A program made the position numbers and the translations under genes. The notes below the pieces were generated by a model, which searched no databases, was not told the DNA's origin, and saw only the letters and a list, made by a program, of their open reading frames with translations. From Saccharothrix tamanrassetensis (GTDB lineage: Bacteria > Actinomycetota > Actinomycetes > Mycobacteriales > Pseudonocardiaceae), in contig NZ_JACHJN010000002.1 of NCBI RefSeq assembly GCF_014203665.1, positions 62,001 through 126,000 of the forward strand: a stretch of 64,000 bases of DNA, written 5' to 3'. Shown here piece after piece: positions 33,834 through 42,574 of the stretch; the first letter of the stretch is position 1; each line of letters opens with the position of its first letter.

Positions 33834-34667
33834 TTGGCAACGGTGCTCTGTGTCGGCCTGACGACGGTCGACGTCTCCCAGCGGGTGGTCGAATTCCCCC
33901 TGCCGGGGCAGAAGGTCCAGTCGCTGGGGGTCCACCTGGCACCGGGCGGTCCGGCGGCGAACGCCGCGCGCGCCGTGGCCGCGCTGGGGCACCGGGCGGT
34001 GCTGTGCACGGCGTTGGGCGACCAGCTCGGCGACTTCGCGCGCGGGATGCTCCGCGGCGTCGAGGTGCACGACTTCGGGCCCGGCGGACCGGCGCTGAGC
34101 ATGGTCGCGGTGCGTGAGCGGGACGGTGAGCGCACGGTCGTCTCCCGCAACGCCGCCGGGTTCACGCCGAGGGCCACAGTGGACCCGCGGCTGGTCGCCG
34201 AGTCCGATGTGGTGCTGCTCGACGGCCACCTGGGGCCGCTGGCGCTGGAGGTCGCCCGCCAGGCGAGACGTGAGGGCGTGTCTGTGGTGTTGGACGCGGG
34301 TAGCTGGAAACCTGTCCTCGACGACCTGTTGCCGCTCGTGGACGTCGCCGCGTGCTCCGCCGCGTTCGAGCTGTCCGAGCCCGAGGTGCACGCCCGCGGT
34401 GTGCCGCTGGTGATCCGCACGCACGGGCCCGAGCCCGTCACCTGGTCGCGGCATGGCGTGGTCGGCAGCCAGGCGGTACCCGTGGTGGAGGTGCGGGACA
34501 CCAACGGCGCGGGCGACGTCTGGCACGGGGCGTTGGCGGTCGCGGTCGCCGGCCGGTTGCCGGTGGCGGAGGCCGTGCGCCGGGCGAACGAGGTCGCCGC
34601 GGTGCGGGTGCGCAACGCCGCGTGGGACTGGGTTGAGGAGTTGGAGCGGTGGCGGGACAGCGGGTGA
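33834..34667 (+). CDS. PfkB-family carbohydrate kinase
   Basis: 277 residues from TTG 33834. PfkB/ribokinase fold: GLTTVDVSQ at the start, the first signature LAPGGPAANAARAVAALGHR, and the second DTNGAGDVWHGALAVAVAG with catalytic Asp (GAGD). VAACSAAFELSEPEV is the mid-region. The substrate may be a sugar or nucleoside; the small-lid region is short. It pairs with the kinase at 34649 (19-base overlap) and is divergent from the LacI-type regulator, so a sugar-inducible two-kinase unit is likely. Confidence 0.9.
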   Translation: MATVLCVGLTTVDVSQRVVEFPLPGQKVQSLGVHLAPGGPAANAARAVAALGHRAVLCTALGDQLGDFARGMLRGVEVHDFGPGGPALSMVAVRERDGERTVVSRNAAGFTPRATVDPRLVAESDVVLLDGHLGPLALEVARQARREGVSVVLDAGSWKPVLDDLLPLVDVAACSAAFELSEPEVHARGVPLVIRTHGPEPVTWSRHGVVGSQAVPVVEVRDTNGAGDVWHGALAVAVAGRLPVAEAVRRANEVAAVRVRNAAWDWVEELERWRDSG

Positions 34668-35284
34668 GGTTCGACGAACTGGTCGCGCGGGCGCGGGGGC
34701 TGGCCGAGACGGGTGAGCGGAAGCTGCTCGGGATCGGCGGTGCGCCCGGCTCGGGGAAGTCGACGTTGGCGCGGCGGCTGGTGGAGGCGCTGGACGGCTC
34801 GGCGGCGCTGGTCGGGATGGACGGGTTCCACCTGGCGCAGCGGGAGCTGGAGCGGCTCGGCGTCGCGGAGCGGAAGGGGGCGCCGGACACGTTCGACATC
34901 CCCGGCTACGTGGACCTGCTCGGGCGGCTCAAGGCGTGCAGGCCGGACGTGGTGTACGCGCCCGAGTTCCGCCGGGAGATCGAGGAGCCGGTGGCCTGCG
35001 CGGTGCCGGTGCCGCCGGACGTGCCGCTGGTCGTGACCGAGGGCAACTACCTGCTCATGCAGTACGACAAGTGGAAGCGCGTGCGGATCGTGCTGGACGA
35101 GGCGTGGTTCCTGATGATCGACGAGGACCTGCGGGTGGCCCGGCTGATCGACCGGCACGTCCGCTACGGCCGGTCGGTGGAGGACGCCCGGGAACGCGTG
35201 CTCAGCGGCACGGACCACGTCAACGCGCTGATGATCAACGCGTCCAAGTCCACCGCCGACCTGCTGATCACCGAGGTGCTCTAG
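34649..35284 (+). CDS. Nucleoside/nucleotide kinase family protein (uridine-kinase-like P-loop enzyme)
   Basis: 211 residues from GTG 34649, inside the end of the PfkB gene. Walker A is GIGGAPGSGKSTLARRL (about 28-44). GMDGFHLAQRELERLGVAER and YVDLLGRLKACRPDVVYAPEF follow, then VVTEGNYLLMQYDKWKRVRI, with the Asp-Gly-Phe-His motif of uridine/panC-type or FrcK-like sugar-phosphate kinases. Next to a PfkB kinase and a LacI regulator it resembles the fructose-transport-associated kinase, but no transporter is nearby. Substrate open. Confidence 0.85.
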   Translation: MAGQRVRFDELVARARGLAETGERKLLGIGGAPGSGKSTLARRLVEALDGSAALVGMDGFHLAQRELERLGVAERKGAPDTFDIPGYVDLLGRLKACRPDVVYAPEFRREIEEPVACAVPVPPDVPLVVTEGNYLLMQYDKWKRVRIVLDEAWFLMIDEDLRVARLIDRHVRYGRSVEDARERVLSGTDHVNALMINASKSTADLLITEVL

Positions 35285-35333
35285 TCGCCGGCTCCCCTGC
35301 CCGGCTCCGGTCGCCCGGCTCCCGGTCGCGCGG

Positions 35334-36017
35334 CTACTGGTTGCCCGGGGCGCTGCCGACCTCTTCCTCGAGCGGCTTGCGCATCTCCTGGCGGTACCGG
35401 TACAGGCCGTACGCGGTGCCGAAGACGAAGAACGCGACGCTCAGGATGACGGCGGCCGTCTGGAGCCACGGGATCGAGGTGAGCAGGCCCGCGCCGTAGT
35501 AGCCGGCCAGCACCAGCGTCGGCACCCAGGCCAGCGCGCCGATGGTGGTCGCCAGCATGAACCTGCGCGGGTCCATCCGGGCCGCACCGGCGATCATCGG
35601 GGCCAGCGTGCGCACCCACGGGATCCAGCGGGCCAGCACGATCGCCCAGAAGCCCCGCCGGTCCAGGAAGTCGCGGGCCTTGGCGAGGTTCTCCTTGTTG
35701 AGCACCTTGCCGCCGCGCCTGGCCAGCAGCCTGGTCCCGGTGTGCCGGCCGATGTAGTAGCCGATCTGGTTGCCGACCACGGCCACGATCATGGCGGCGA
35801 TGGAGAGCAGCCACGCGCTCAGCTCGCCGTCGTGCTGCGCCAGCACGACCCCGGCCGCGAACAGCAGCGAGTCGCCGGGCAGGAAGAGGCCGAAGATGAA
35901 CGCGCACTCGAAGAAGACGAAGCTCAGGGTGATGAGCCACACGGCCAGCGGGCCTGCGGTCTCCAACGGGGCGAAGGCGACGGCTTCGGACGATGCGGAC
36001 AACACCACGGGTGCCAC
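35334..36017 (-). CDS. DedA-family membrane protein (first copy)
   Basis: 227 residues from GTG 36017 (GTG 36008 and 36005 are alternatives). DedA fold: ECAFIFGLFLPGDSLLFAAGV, then GNQIGYYIGRHTGTRLLARR, FLDRRGFWAIVLARWIPWVR with the conserved Arg/Pro re-entrant, and MIAGAARMDPRRFMLATTIG. The family flips undecaprenyl-phosphate or phospholipids in the inner membrane. It is independent of its neighbours. A second DedA gene lies at 38853. Confidence 0.92.
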   Translation of the reverse strand: MAPVVLSASSEAVAFAPLETAGPLAVWLITLSFVFFECAFIFGLFLPGDSLLFAAGVVLAQHDGELSAWLLSIAAMIVAVVGNQIGYYIGRHTGTRLLARRGGKVLNKENLAKARDFLDRRGFWAIVLARWIPWVRTLAPMIAGAARMDPRRFMLATTIGALAWVPTLVLAGYYGAGLLTSIPWLQTAAVILSVAFFVFGTAYGLYRYRQEMRKPLEEEVGSAPGNQ

Positions 36018-36135
36018 CCTACGTGGGCCCCGGTGTCCGCATTGCCACTCCCGGCTAACGCTTGCCGAAAGCTTGGCGACCGGACCGCTGCGCGCACACT
36101 CGAACACAGCGGGTTCCGGCGGCTAGCGTGTCCGT

Positions 36136-37509
36136 ATGGAGGCGCTGCTCACCGAACTGCGCGCGGCCGTGGGTGCGGACGCGGTGTTGACCGACGCCGA
36201 CGTGACGTCCGCCTACCAGCGCGACATGATGCCGCTCGCGCCCTCCGGCTCGCCCTTGGCGGTGGTCCTGCCGGTCTCCACCGAACAGGTCCAGGCGGTG
36301 GTGCGGGCCTGTGCCGCCTTCCGCACGCCGATCGTGCCGCGCGGGGCGGGCAGCGGCCTGTCGGGTGCGGCCAACGCCATCGACGGGTGTGTGGTGCTGG
36401 TCACCACGAAGATGAACGCCATCGTGGAGGTCGACGCCGACAACCGGTTGGCCGTGGTCGAGCCGGGGGTGGTCAACCTCGACCTGCGCGGGGCCGTGGA
36501 GAAGCACGGGCTGTTCTACCCGCCGGACCCGTCCAGCTACGACTGGTGCACGATCGGCGGGAACCTGTCCACCAACGCGGGCGGCCTGTGCTGCGTGAAG
36601 TACGGCGTGACCACCGACTCCGTGCTGGGGCTCGAAGTGGTGCTGGCGGACGGCTCGTTGCTCAAGACCGGGCGGCGCACGGTCAAGGGCGTCGCCGGGT
36701 ACGACCTCACCAAGCTGTTCGTCGGCAGCGAGGGCACGTTGGGCGTCATCACGCGGGCGACGCTGGCGTTGCGGCCGTTGCCGCAGGCCCCGTCGACGCT
36801 GGTGGCGACGTTCGACCGCACGGCCGACGCCGGGGCGGCGGTGGCGAGGGTGGTGCGCGAGGGCGTCGTGCCGTCGTTGATGGAGATCATGGACCGGACC
36901 TCCATCGAGGCGGTCGAGCGCTACCTGAACACCGACCTGAACGCCGGTGCGGCGTTGTTGATCTGCCAGTCCGACGCGGGTGGCGAGGCGGCTCGGCGGG
37001 AACTGGCCGTCATCGAGCAGGTGTGCGTCGATTCCGGGGCGGCGCTGACGTACGCGACGGACGACCTCGGCGAGGGCCGCGACCTGTTGACGGCACGTCG
37101 GGCGGTCCTGACGGCGCTGGAGGTCTACGGGGCCTGGCTGACCGACGACGTCTGCGTGCCGCGCACCAAGATCGCGGAGCTGATCGCCGGGTGCGAGCGG
37201 ATCAGCGCCGAGGTGGGGCTGCGGATCGCCGTCGTGGGGCACGCCGGTGACGGCAACATGCACCCGACGATCGTGTACGACGCGTCCTCGGTGGACGAGT
37301 TGGAGCGGGCCCGGACGGCGTTCGACCTGATCCTGGGACTGGGGCTGGCACTGGGCGGCACGGTGTCCGGCGAGCACGGCATCGGCCGGATCAAGCGGGA
37401 GTGGCTGGCCACCGAGATCGGGCCGGTCGGTCTCCGGGTCCACCGCGAGATCAAGCAGGCGCTGGACCCGGAGAACCTGTTCAACCCGGGCTCCATGTTC
37501 GCTCGTTGA
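36136..37509 (+). CDS. FAD-linked oxidase, D-lactate/glycolate dehydrogenase type
   Basis: 457 residues from ATG 36136. PCMH/VAO-type FAD domain: PRGAGSGLSGAANAIDGCVV, VEPGVVNLDLRGAVEKHG, YPPDPSSYDWCTIGGNLSTN, AGGLCCVKYGVTTDSVLGLE, then GSEGTLGVITRATLALRPLP. The C-terminal substrate part has VGHAGDGNMHPTIV and SGEHGIGRIKREWL, with two His motifs of GlcD/LdhD enzymes. It oxidises a short 2-hydroxy acid. No GlcE/GlcF partners are next to it, so it is a stand-alone form. Confidence 0.93.
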   Translation: MEALLTELRAAVGADAVLTDADVTSAYQRDMMPLAPSGSPLAVVLPVSTEQVQAVVRACAAFRTPIVPRGAGSGLSGAANAIDGCVVLVTTKMNAIVEVDADNRLAVVEPGVVNLDLRGAVEKHGLFYPPDPSSYDWCTIGGNLSTNAGGLCCVKYGVTTDSVLGLEVVLADGSLLKTGRRTVKGVAGYDLTKLFVGSEGTLGVITRATLALRPLPQAPSTLVATFDRTADAGAAVARVVREGVVPSLMEIMDRTSIEAVERYLNTDLNAGAALLICQSDAGGEAARRELAVIEQVCVDSGAALTYATDDLGEGRDLLTARRAVLTALEVYGAWLTDDVCVPRTKIAELIAGCERISAEVGLRIAVVGHAGDGNMHPTIVYDASSVDELERARTAFDLILGLGLALGGTVSGEHGIGRIKREWLATEIGPVGLRVHREIKQALDPENLFNPGSMFAR

Positions 37510-37615
37510 CGGCGACGAAGGAGCGCAGGTGCTCGTCGGACACCTGGCCCCGCACCAACCGGTACGGGGGCCTTTCGCGTGCGTCCGGGTGGGGGGACGT
37601 CCGGGCCTTCACCGG

Positions 37616-38773
37616 TTACCGGAAAGGCCTGGCCATGGCGGTGAGGAGGGTGTGCTGCGTGTCGTCGTGGCCCAACTCCCACATGAACGTGCCGAGCAGG
37701 CCCCGGTGCTCGGCGTAGCTCGCCCGCAGCCCGATGGAGCGGGCGTTCTCGAAGCTGACGAACTTCCGCTCGGCCGCGTTGTAGAGCCAGGGCGACCGCG
37801 CGGTCGGGTGCCAGTACTCGCGCCAGCCCGGCGTCGTGCGCAGGCGCTGCACCTCGTCCACGCCGTCGACCCAGAACGCGCTTTCGTACGGCTGGTACAG
37901 GCCGTGGTCCGGGCCCTCCGCGCGGACGACGAAGCCCCGGCCGTAGAACGGCGTTCCCAGGACGAGCTTGCGCGGGGAGACGCCGTGCCGCACGTAGTAG
38001 TCGACGGCGCCGGTCACGTTGTTCCAGCGGCGGTCGGCGGCGGGCATGGGGTCTTCGCGGACCTCGCGGAACGGGGCGTTGAAGGTCGACACGGGTGAGA
38101 AGCCGGTGCCCATGTCGTAGGTCATCAGGGTGATGAAGTCCAGTTCACGGCCCAGCGCGCCCAGCTCGAAGCTCCGGGCCGGGTCGTAGGCGCCGTCGGT
38201 CTGGAGCCGGCCGGTGGGCAGCGCGGCGGTGACCAGGGCGCGGTGGGGCAGCTGGCGGCGGAACTCGCGCACCAGCAGGGTCATGTTGCGCTTGTCCGAC
38301 GGGCGGTCGGTGATCTCGGCGGGGCCGCCGTAGACCGGGAACTCCCAGTCGACGTCCACGCCGTCGAAGACGCCCCTGTGCTGCCGGAAGAACCGGTCCA
38401 CGCAGGACGCGACGAAGGACTGCCGGGACTCGCGGGTCAGTGCCGCGTCGGAGAAGCCGCCCGCGCCCCAGCCGCCGATGGAGATCAACGCCTTGAGCGA
38501 GGGCTTGCGGCGCTTGAGGTCGGTGATGTCGGCGAAGTCCTTGGCCGCGGTGGGGGCGTCGAGCACGCAGCGGCCGTTCTCGATGGTGGAGAACGCGTAG
38601 AACAGGTGCGTGATGGGGGTGTCGGACGGGATCGCGGAGATCGGCTTCGACCCGCTGGACCAGTTGCCGTGATACGCCCCGACGACGGCGCGCGGTGCGG
38701 CGGTCGCGGGCACCGACGTGCCGGTCACCACGAGCAGGAGGGCCGCGCACGCGGCGAGCGCATTGCGGAGCAC
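37616..38773 (-). CDS. Secreted GH18 chitinase under a dre site
   Basis: 385 residues from GTG 38773. Sec signal peptide to about residue 26 (LLLVVTGTSVPATAA). GH18 barrel: VVGAYHGNWSSGSK, ALISIGGWGAGGFSDAA and the catalytic GVFDGVDVDWEFPVYGG with D-x-x-D-x-D-x-E intact, then FITLMTYDMGTGFSPVS and GTPFYGRGF. It has no extra chitin-binding module, so it cuts soluble or accessible chitin. The promoter holds a long palindrome with a DasR dre core (38773-38801), so it is expected to respond to GlcNAc-6-phosphate, with nagA and the ROK kinase. Confidence 0.94.
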   Translation of the reverse strand: MLRNALAACAALLLVVTGTSVPATAAPRAVVGAYHGNWSSGSKPISAIPSDTPITHLFYAFSTIENGRCVLDAPTAAKDFADITDLKRRKPSLKALISIGGWGAGGFSDAALTRESRQSFVASCVDRFFRQHRGVFDGVDVDWEFPVYGGPAEITDRPSDKRNMTLLVREFRRQLPHRALVTAALPTGRLQTDGAYDPARSFELGALGRELDFITLMTYDMGTGFSPVSTFNAPFREVREDPMPAADRRWNNVTGAVDYYVRHGVSPRKLVLGTPFYGRGFVVRAEGPDHGLYQPYESAFWVDGVDEVQRLRTTPGWREYWHPTARSPWLYNAAERKFVSFENARSIGLRASYAEHRGLLGTFMWELGHDDTQHTLLTAMARPFR

Positions 38774-38801
38774 CCCTCAACTGGTACAGACCATTGAGGG
38801 G
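38773..38801 (-). promoter_or_regulatory. dre-like site (DasR operator) in an extended palindrome at the chitinase start
   Basis: ACTGGTACAGACCATT at 38780-38795 matches the dre consensus ACTGGTCTAGACCAGT at 13 of 16 positions. It is nested in the longer dyad CCCCTCAA...TTGAGGGG (38773-38780 and 38794-38801). The palindrome overlaps the Shine-Dalgarno (GAGGGG) of the chitinase gene, so DasR could block both transcription and the RBS region. Confidence 0.8.
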
Positions 38802-38852
38802 CGCGGTCAACCGCTGATCAGCGCACGCCGACCGGCCCGGGGCCGAAGGGGC

Positions 38853-39566
38853 TCAGTCGATGCGCTTGAACTGCTGGGTGATGTCGTCGGCCTCCTGCGC
38901 CAGCAGCGCCTTCTTCTCCCGCCGCGCCTTGATGACCTCGATGACGATCGGGACGACCGAGATCAGCACGATCAGGATCAGCATCATCTCGATGTTGTCG
39001 CGCACGAACGGGATCTGGCCCAGGAAGTAGCCCAGGACGGTCAGACCGGCCGCCCACGCCACACCGCCGATGAGCGAGTACGTGAAGTACTTGCGGGTGT
39101 CCATCCGGCCCACGCCCGCCATCGCGGTGATGAACGTCCGCACGATCGGCACGAACCGGGCCATCACGATGGCGCGGGCGCCGTACTTGTCGAAGAACTC
39201 GTGCGTCTTGTCGACGTACTCCTTCTTGAAGATCTTCGACTCCGGCTTGCTGAACAGCGCCGGTCCGGCCCGCCAGCCGATCCAGTAGCCCACCACGTTG
39301 CCCACCAGGGCGCAGGCGGTGAGCAGCAGGCACACCAGCCACAGCGGGTAGTCCAGGATGCCGTTGGCCACGAACAGACCCGCCGTGAACAGCAGCGAGT
39401 CACCGGGCAGGAAGAAGCCGACCAGCAGGCCGCACTCGGCGAACACGATGAAGCACAGGCCGACCAGCATGTACGGCCCGAGTCCTTCGAGCAGGGTTTG
39501 CGGGTCCAGCCACGCCGGGCCGATGGCGAGCGAGGTGGAGGCGAGCGAGACCGTCACCCGAACCAC
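38853..39566 (-). CDS. DedA-family membrane protein (second copy)
   Basis: 237 residues from GTG 39566; GTG 39557 is nearly as good. ECGLLVGFFLPGDSLLFTAG, GNVVGYWIGWRAGPALF, YGARAIVMARFVPIVRTFIT and AGVGRMDTRKYFTYSLIGGV match DedA. It differs from the copy at 35334 in its charged C-terminal tail (KARREKKALLAQEADDITQQ). Two DedA genes within 3 kb are not close enough in sequence to be a recent duplication. Confidence 0.92.
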   Translation of the reverse strand: MVRVTVSLASTSLAIGPAWLDPQTLLEGLGPYMLVGLCFIVFAECGLLVGFFLPGDSLLFTAGLFVANGILDYPLWLVCLLLTACALVGNVVGYWIGWRAGPALFSKPESKIFKKEYVDKTHEFFDKYGARAIVMARFVPIVRTFITAMAGVGRMDTRKYFTYSLIGGVAWAAGLTVLGYFLGQIPFVRDNIEMMLILIVLISVVPIVIEVIKARREKKALLAQEADDITQQFKRID

Positions 39567-39575
39567 GGTACAGGC

Positions 39576-39761
39576 TCAACGGAGCGTGATCACCGCCGCG
39601 ACCGTTCCGGCGGCGGACCCGAGCAGCACGGCGAGCAGCAGCACCCACCCCGCGCCCAGCGCCGGGCGGGTCGGGCGGGACGCGGGGGTGGCGAAGCTGC
39701 CGGAGCTGGTGGCCTGCGCGCGCAACGCGTCGGCCACCAGCCGCTCGTGGTCGTCGGGCAC
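39576..39761 (-). CDS. Small single-span membrane protein behind nagA
   Basis: 61 residues from GTG 39761, six bases beyond the nagA stop on the same strand; a longer start (GTG 39782) would overlap nagA. Pro/Ser-rich N-terminus then one membrane span near the C-terminus (GAGWVLLLAVLLGSAAGTVA). No family is recognised. It is probably translated as the last gene of the ROK kinase-nagA unit, which would place it in the dre-controlled set. Confidence 0.6.
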   Translation of the reverse strand: MPDDHERLVADALRAQATSSGSFATPASRPTRPALGAGWVLLLAVLLGSAAGTVAAVITLR

Positions 39762-39766
39762 GTGGG

Positions 39767-40924
39767 TCAGTCTTTCACCCACTCGCCCCGGCTCATCACC
39801 TCGCGGGGCTTGAGCTCGTCGTCCAGCACCACCAGGTCGGCGGCCAGGCCGGTCTTGATCTCACCGGTCTTGTCCTCCATGCCCAGCAGGTACGCGGGAC
39901 GGGTGGCGGTGGCGTTCACCGCCTCCGCCATGGTCAGCCCGCAGGACTGCACGGCGTTGCGGAAGGCCGCGTCCATGGTGAGCGTGCTGCCCGCCAGCGA
40001 CGCGCCGCCCGCGAGCGTCGGCACGCCGTCCACCACGCGCACCTCCAGCCCGCCCACGTCGTACACGCCGTCACCCACACCGGCCGCCGCGATGGCGTCG
40101 GTGACCAGCACGGTGCGGTTCAGGCCCGCGTGCCGGGCGGCCAGCCGGACCGCTGTCGGGTGCAGGTGCACCAGGTCGCAGATCAGCTCCACGGTGACGC
40201 GCTCGTCGTCCAGCAGCGCGCCGATCGGACCGGGCTCCCGGTGGTGCAGCGGGCGCATCCCGTTGAACAGGTGCGTCGCCACCGTCGCTCCGGCCTCCAC
40301 GGCGGGCCGGATCTGGGCTTCGGTCGCGTCCGTGTGGCCGATCGCGGCCAGGACATCGTTGTCGACCAACTGGCGGACCGCCTCCACGCCGTGTTCGAGC
40401 TCCGGCGCGACGGTGACCATGCGGACCGTGCCGCGGCCCGCGATGAGCAGTTGGTTGACCGACGCGCGGTCCGGCGGGCACAGGATGGCGGGATCGTGTG
40501 CTCCGCAGCGGGCGGCGGACAGGAACGGGCCCTCCAGGTGGATGCCCGCGACGACGCCGTCCTGGACCAGCTCGGCCAGCGCGCTCACCTGGTCGGCGAG
40601 CTCGGGTATCGGGCGGGACACCAGGCTGGCCAGCATCGTCGTCGTGCCGTGCCGGCGGTGCGCGGCGGCGGCCTTGCGCACCCGTTCCGGATCGGCGCTG
40701 GTGAACGCTTCACCGCCGCCACCGTGGCAGTGGATGTCCACGAAACCCGGCACCAGCCAGTTGTCACCCACGTCCGTGATCGGCCCGTCAGGGGCGGTCC
40801 CTTCGCCGACGGCGACGATCAAGCCGTCGCGCACCGCCACCCAGCCCTGGTCGAGCACCCCGTCCGGCGTGACGACCCGACCACCGGTCAGGGTCACGTC
40901 CACCGGTCCACCCCACGTGCTCAT
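39767..40924 (-). CDS. nagA: N-acetylglucosamine-6-phosphate deacetylase
   Basis: 385 residues from ATG 40924, overlapping the ROK stop (ATGA). Releases acetate from GlcNAc-6-P. Metal and active-site motifs: VPGFVDIHCHGGGGEAF, GIHLEGPFLS (metal Glu), GHTDAT, THLFNGMRPLHHREPG and CDLVHLHPTA; the catalytic Asp is in LVTDAIAAAG. The last part is a beta-sandwich end ADLVVLD. Co-transcribed with the ROK kinase behind a dre site. nagB is not in the window. Confidence 0.96.
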   Translation of the reverse strand: MSTWGGPVDVTLTGGRVVTPDGVLDQGWVAVRDGLIVAVGEGTAPDGPITDVGDNWLVPGFVDIHCHGGGGEAFTSADPERVRKAAAAHRRHGTTTMLASLVSRPIPELADQVSALAELVQDGVVAGIHLEGPFLSAARCGAHDPAILCPPDRASVNQLLIAGRGTVRMVTVAPELEHGVEAVRQLVDNDVLAAIGHTDATEAQIRPAVEAGATVATHLFNGMRPLHHREPGPIGALLDDERVTVELICDLVHLHPTAVRLAARHAGLNRTVLVTDAIAAAGVGDGVYDVGGLEVRVVDGVPTLAGGASLAGSTLTMDAAFRNAVQSCGLTMAEAVNATATRPAYLLGMEDKTGEIKTGLAADLVVLDDELKPREVMSRGEWVKD

Positions 40925-41829
40925 CTCTCCTCCAGCATGTCGATGGCCAGCAGCGCGGCGCCGAGGCATCCGGCCTCGTCGCCCAACGCCGCCAGCCGCA
41001 GTTCCGGACGCCGCTGGAACGTGATCAACCCGTCCAGCCGGTCCCGCAACGGGTCCGTGAGCAGCGGCCCGGCGAGCGCGAGACCACCGCCCAGGACCAC
41101 CGCCTCCGGGCCCAGTAGAGCCGCTACCAGCAGAATGCCCCTAGCCAGGGCTTCCACCGCTTCCTGCCACACCATCACCGCGTCCGGGTCGCCCGCTCGG
41201 ACCAGCTTCGCCACGTCGGCGGCGCCGTGGACCGGGTTGCCGGTCCGCTCGGCGTACCGGCGCGCGATGGCCGCCGACGAGGCCCTGGCCTCGACACAAC
41301 CCGTTTGGCCGCAGCCGCACGGGTCGCCGTGCCCGACGTCGACGTGGCCGATCTCGCCGACGCTGCCGTCGCCCCGGTAGATCCGGCCGTCCAGGACGAG
41401 CGCGCCGGCGATGCCCGTGCCGATCGGCATGATCACCGCGTTCCGGAGGCCGCGGGCGTTGCCGATGCGCAACTCGGCCAACCCTCCGGCCCGCACGTCG
41501 TGCCCGAACGAGGTCTTCAACCCGATCCGCGCTTCGACCTGCTTGACGAACGGGTAGTCCTGCCAGCCCAGGTTGGCCGAGTACACGCCGATCCCGTTGT
41601 CCTCGTCCACGACCCCGGGCACGACCAGCCCGACCGCCTCGACGTCGGTACCCGCACGCAACTCCTCGACCAACGCGGCGACGTCGTCGACCACTGCCTC
41701 GGCGTCACGGGTGGTAGCCCGCCGCCGCTGCTTCACCGCCCGGACGTCGAGGGCGGTGCCGGCCACCAGTGCAGCCTTGGTCTCGGTACCGCCGACATCG
41801 ACGGCTATCACGTGTCTAGTGCGCGCCAC
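40921..41829 (-). CDS. ROK-family sugar kinase, probable N-acetylglucosamine kinase
   Basis: 302 residues from GTG 41829 (MARTRHVIAVDVGGT); GTG 41811 is an alternative. Phosphate loop DVGGTETK, then GTGIAGALVLDGRIYRGDGS and the zinc motif GHVDVGHGDPCGCGQTGCVE (H-C-C-C of ROK). PEAVVLGGGLALAG is the adenosine motif. ROK kinases act on glucose, ManNAc or GlcNAc; coupling to nagA and the dre site 30 bases upstream make GlcNAc the likely substrate. It is upstream of nagA with a four-base overlap. Confidence 0.92.
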   Translation of the reverse strand: MARTRHVIAVDVGGTETKAALVAGTALDVRAVKQRRRATTRDAEAVVDDVAALVEELRAGTDVEAVGLVVPGVVDEDNGIGVYSANLGWQDYPFVKQVEARIGLKTSFGHDVRAGGLAELRIGNARGLRNAVIMPIGTGIAGALVLDGRIYRGDGSVGEIGHVDVGHGDPCGCGQTGCVEARASSAAIARRYAERTGNPVHGAADVAKLVRAGDPDAVMVWQEAVEALARGILLVAALLGPEAVVLGGGLALAGPLLTDPLRDRLDGLITFQRRPELRLAALGDEAGCLGAALLAIDMLEER

Positions 41830-41858
41830 GAGGACCGATAGTGCGGCATCGACGCACC

Positions 41859-41874
41859 ATTGGTCTATACCAAG
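41859..41874 (-). promoter_or_regulatory. dre-like site (DasR operator) upstream of the ROK kinase-nagA unit
   Basis: ATTGGTCTATACCAAG matches the dre consensus ACTGGTCTAGACCAGT at 12 of 16 positions and is itself the dyad TTGGT-N4-ACCAA. Read on the minus strand it contains TATAGA, a strong -10, so bound DasR would cover the promoter directly. It lies 30 bases upstream of the kinase start. Confidence 0.8.
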
Positions 41875-42040
41875 TGCCCGATTCCCCCACCCGGTACACA
41901 TCCGCCCACCCGCGGACCCACCCCTGACACGCCGGTTCCGCCCCGTGCGCCAGGTTCGAGGACCCCTCCACGGACACCCGGCGTTAACAGAACCCGCCTC
42001 CCGACCCAGGCCGTGCACCCCCCCCACAGACCCGTCGCCT

Positions 42041-42499
42041 CGTGTTCTCCCCGTATGGCCTGCCCGGAGGGCTACCGCGCTTGTCCGGGGAGGTCAAGCA
42101 CGCTTTCCGCTTGACCTCCCCGGACAAGGGTGGTCGTCTTTGACAGGCCATGCGGGGAGAACACGACCGCCCTTTCTTCGTTCTTCCTCCCCGGAGGCCT
42201 GCCAAGCGGCGAGCGTCGCTTTTGCTTTTAGTCTGAGAACCAAAAGCGATCCAGCACCAAGTCGCCGACCGATCCCGTCAGAAAGAAAAGGAAAAGAGTC
42301 CTCGCCGGACGGGCAGACCACCAAGGATGAGGGCAAAGCTCTTCGAGCTTTGCGGGCGTGGTGCTGTGTGTCATCCCTGTACGGCCTGGTCAAAAGACAA
42401 CCACGCTTGTCTTGGGGGTGCAAGCGGTGAAGCGTGCTTGCACCCCCAAGACAAGCGTGGTTCGCTGCGCGCAGGCCGTACGGGGATGACACACAGCAC
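42041..42499. repeat. Composite hairpin element B (two hairpins, a small stem and a box)
   Basis: B1 (42041-42165) has outer ends CGTGTTCTCCCCGTATGGCC and its inverted copy, with inner stem CTTGTCCGGGGAGGTCAAGC (42080-42099) perfectly paired to 42109-42128. A small stem TCGCTTTTG/CAAAAGCGA follows (42216-42224/42241-42249), then the GTCCTCGCCGGACGGGC box (42298-42314) and B2 (42361-42499), with inner stem 42405-42425 paired to 42436-42456. The unit is related, in opposite orientation, to 52400-52825. No gene and no transposase are present. The remainder of 41875-42040 and 42500-42574 holds nothing else I can support. Confidence 0.85.
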
Positions 42500-42574
42500 G
42501 GCAGAGGTGTGCGCTGCGCGCGGCTATTGCGGTGGAGTGATGTCGAGGTGGTATGGAGTGGATATTTGTGAGGA

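Noticed and set aside
42166-42297. Gene in the middle of element B
   Set aside because: The middle segment is matched by the middle of element C only as structured repeat DNA, with frames broken between the two copies.
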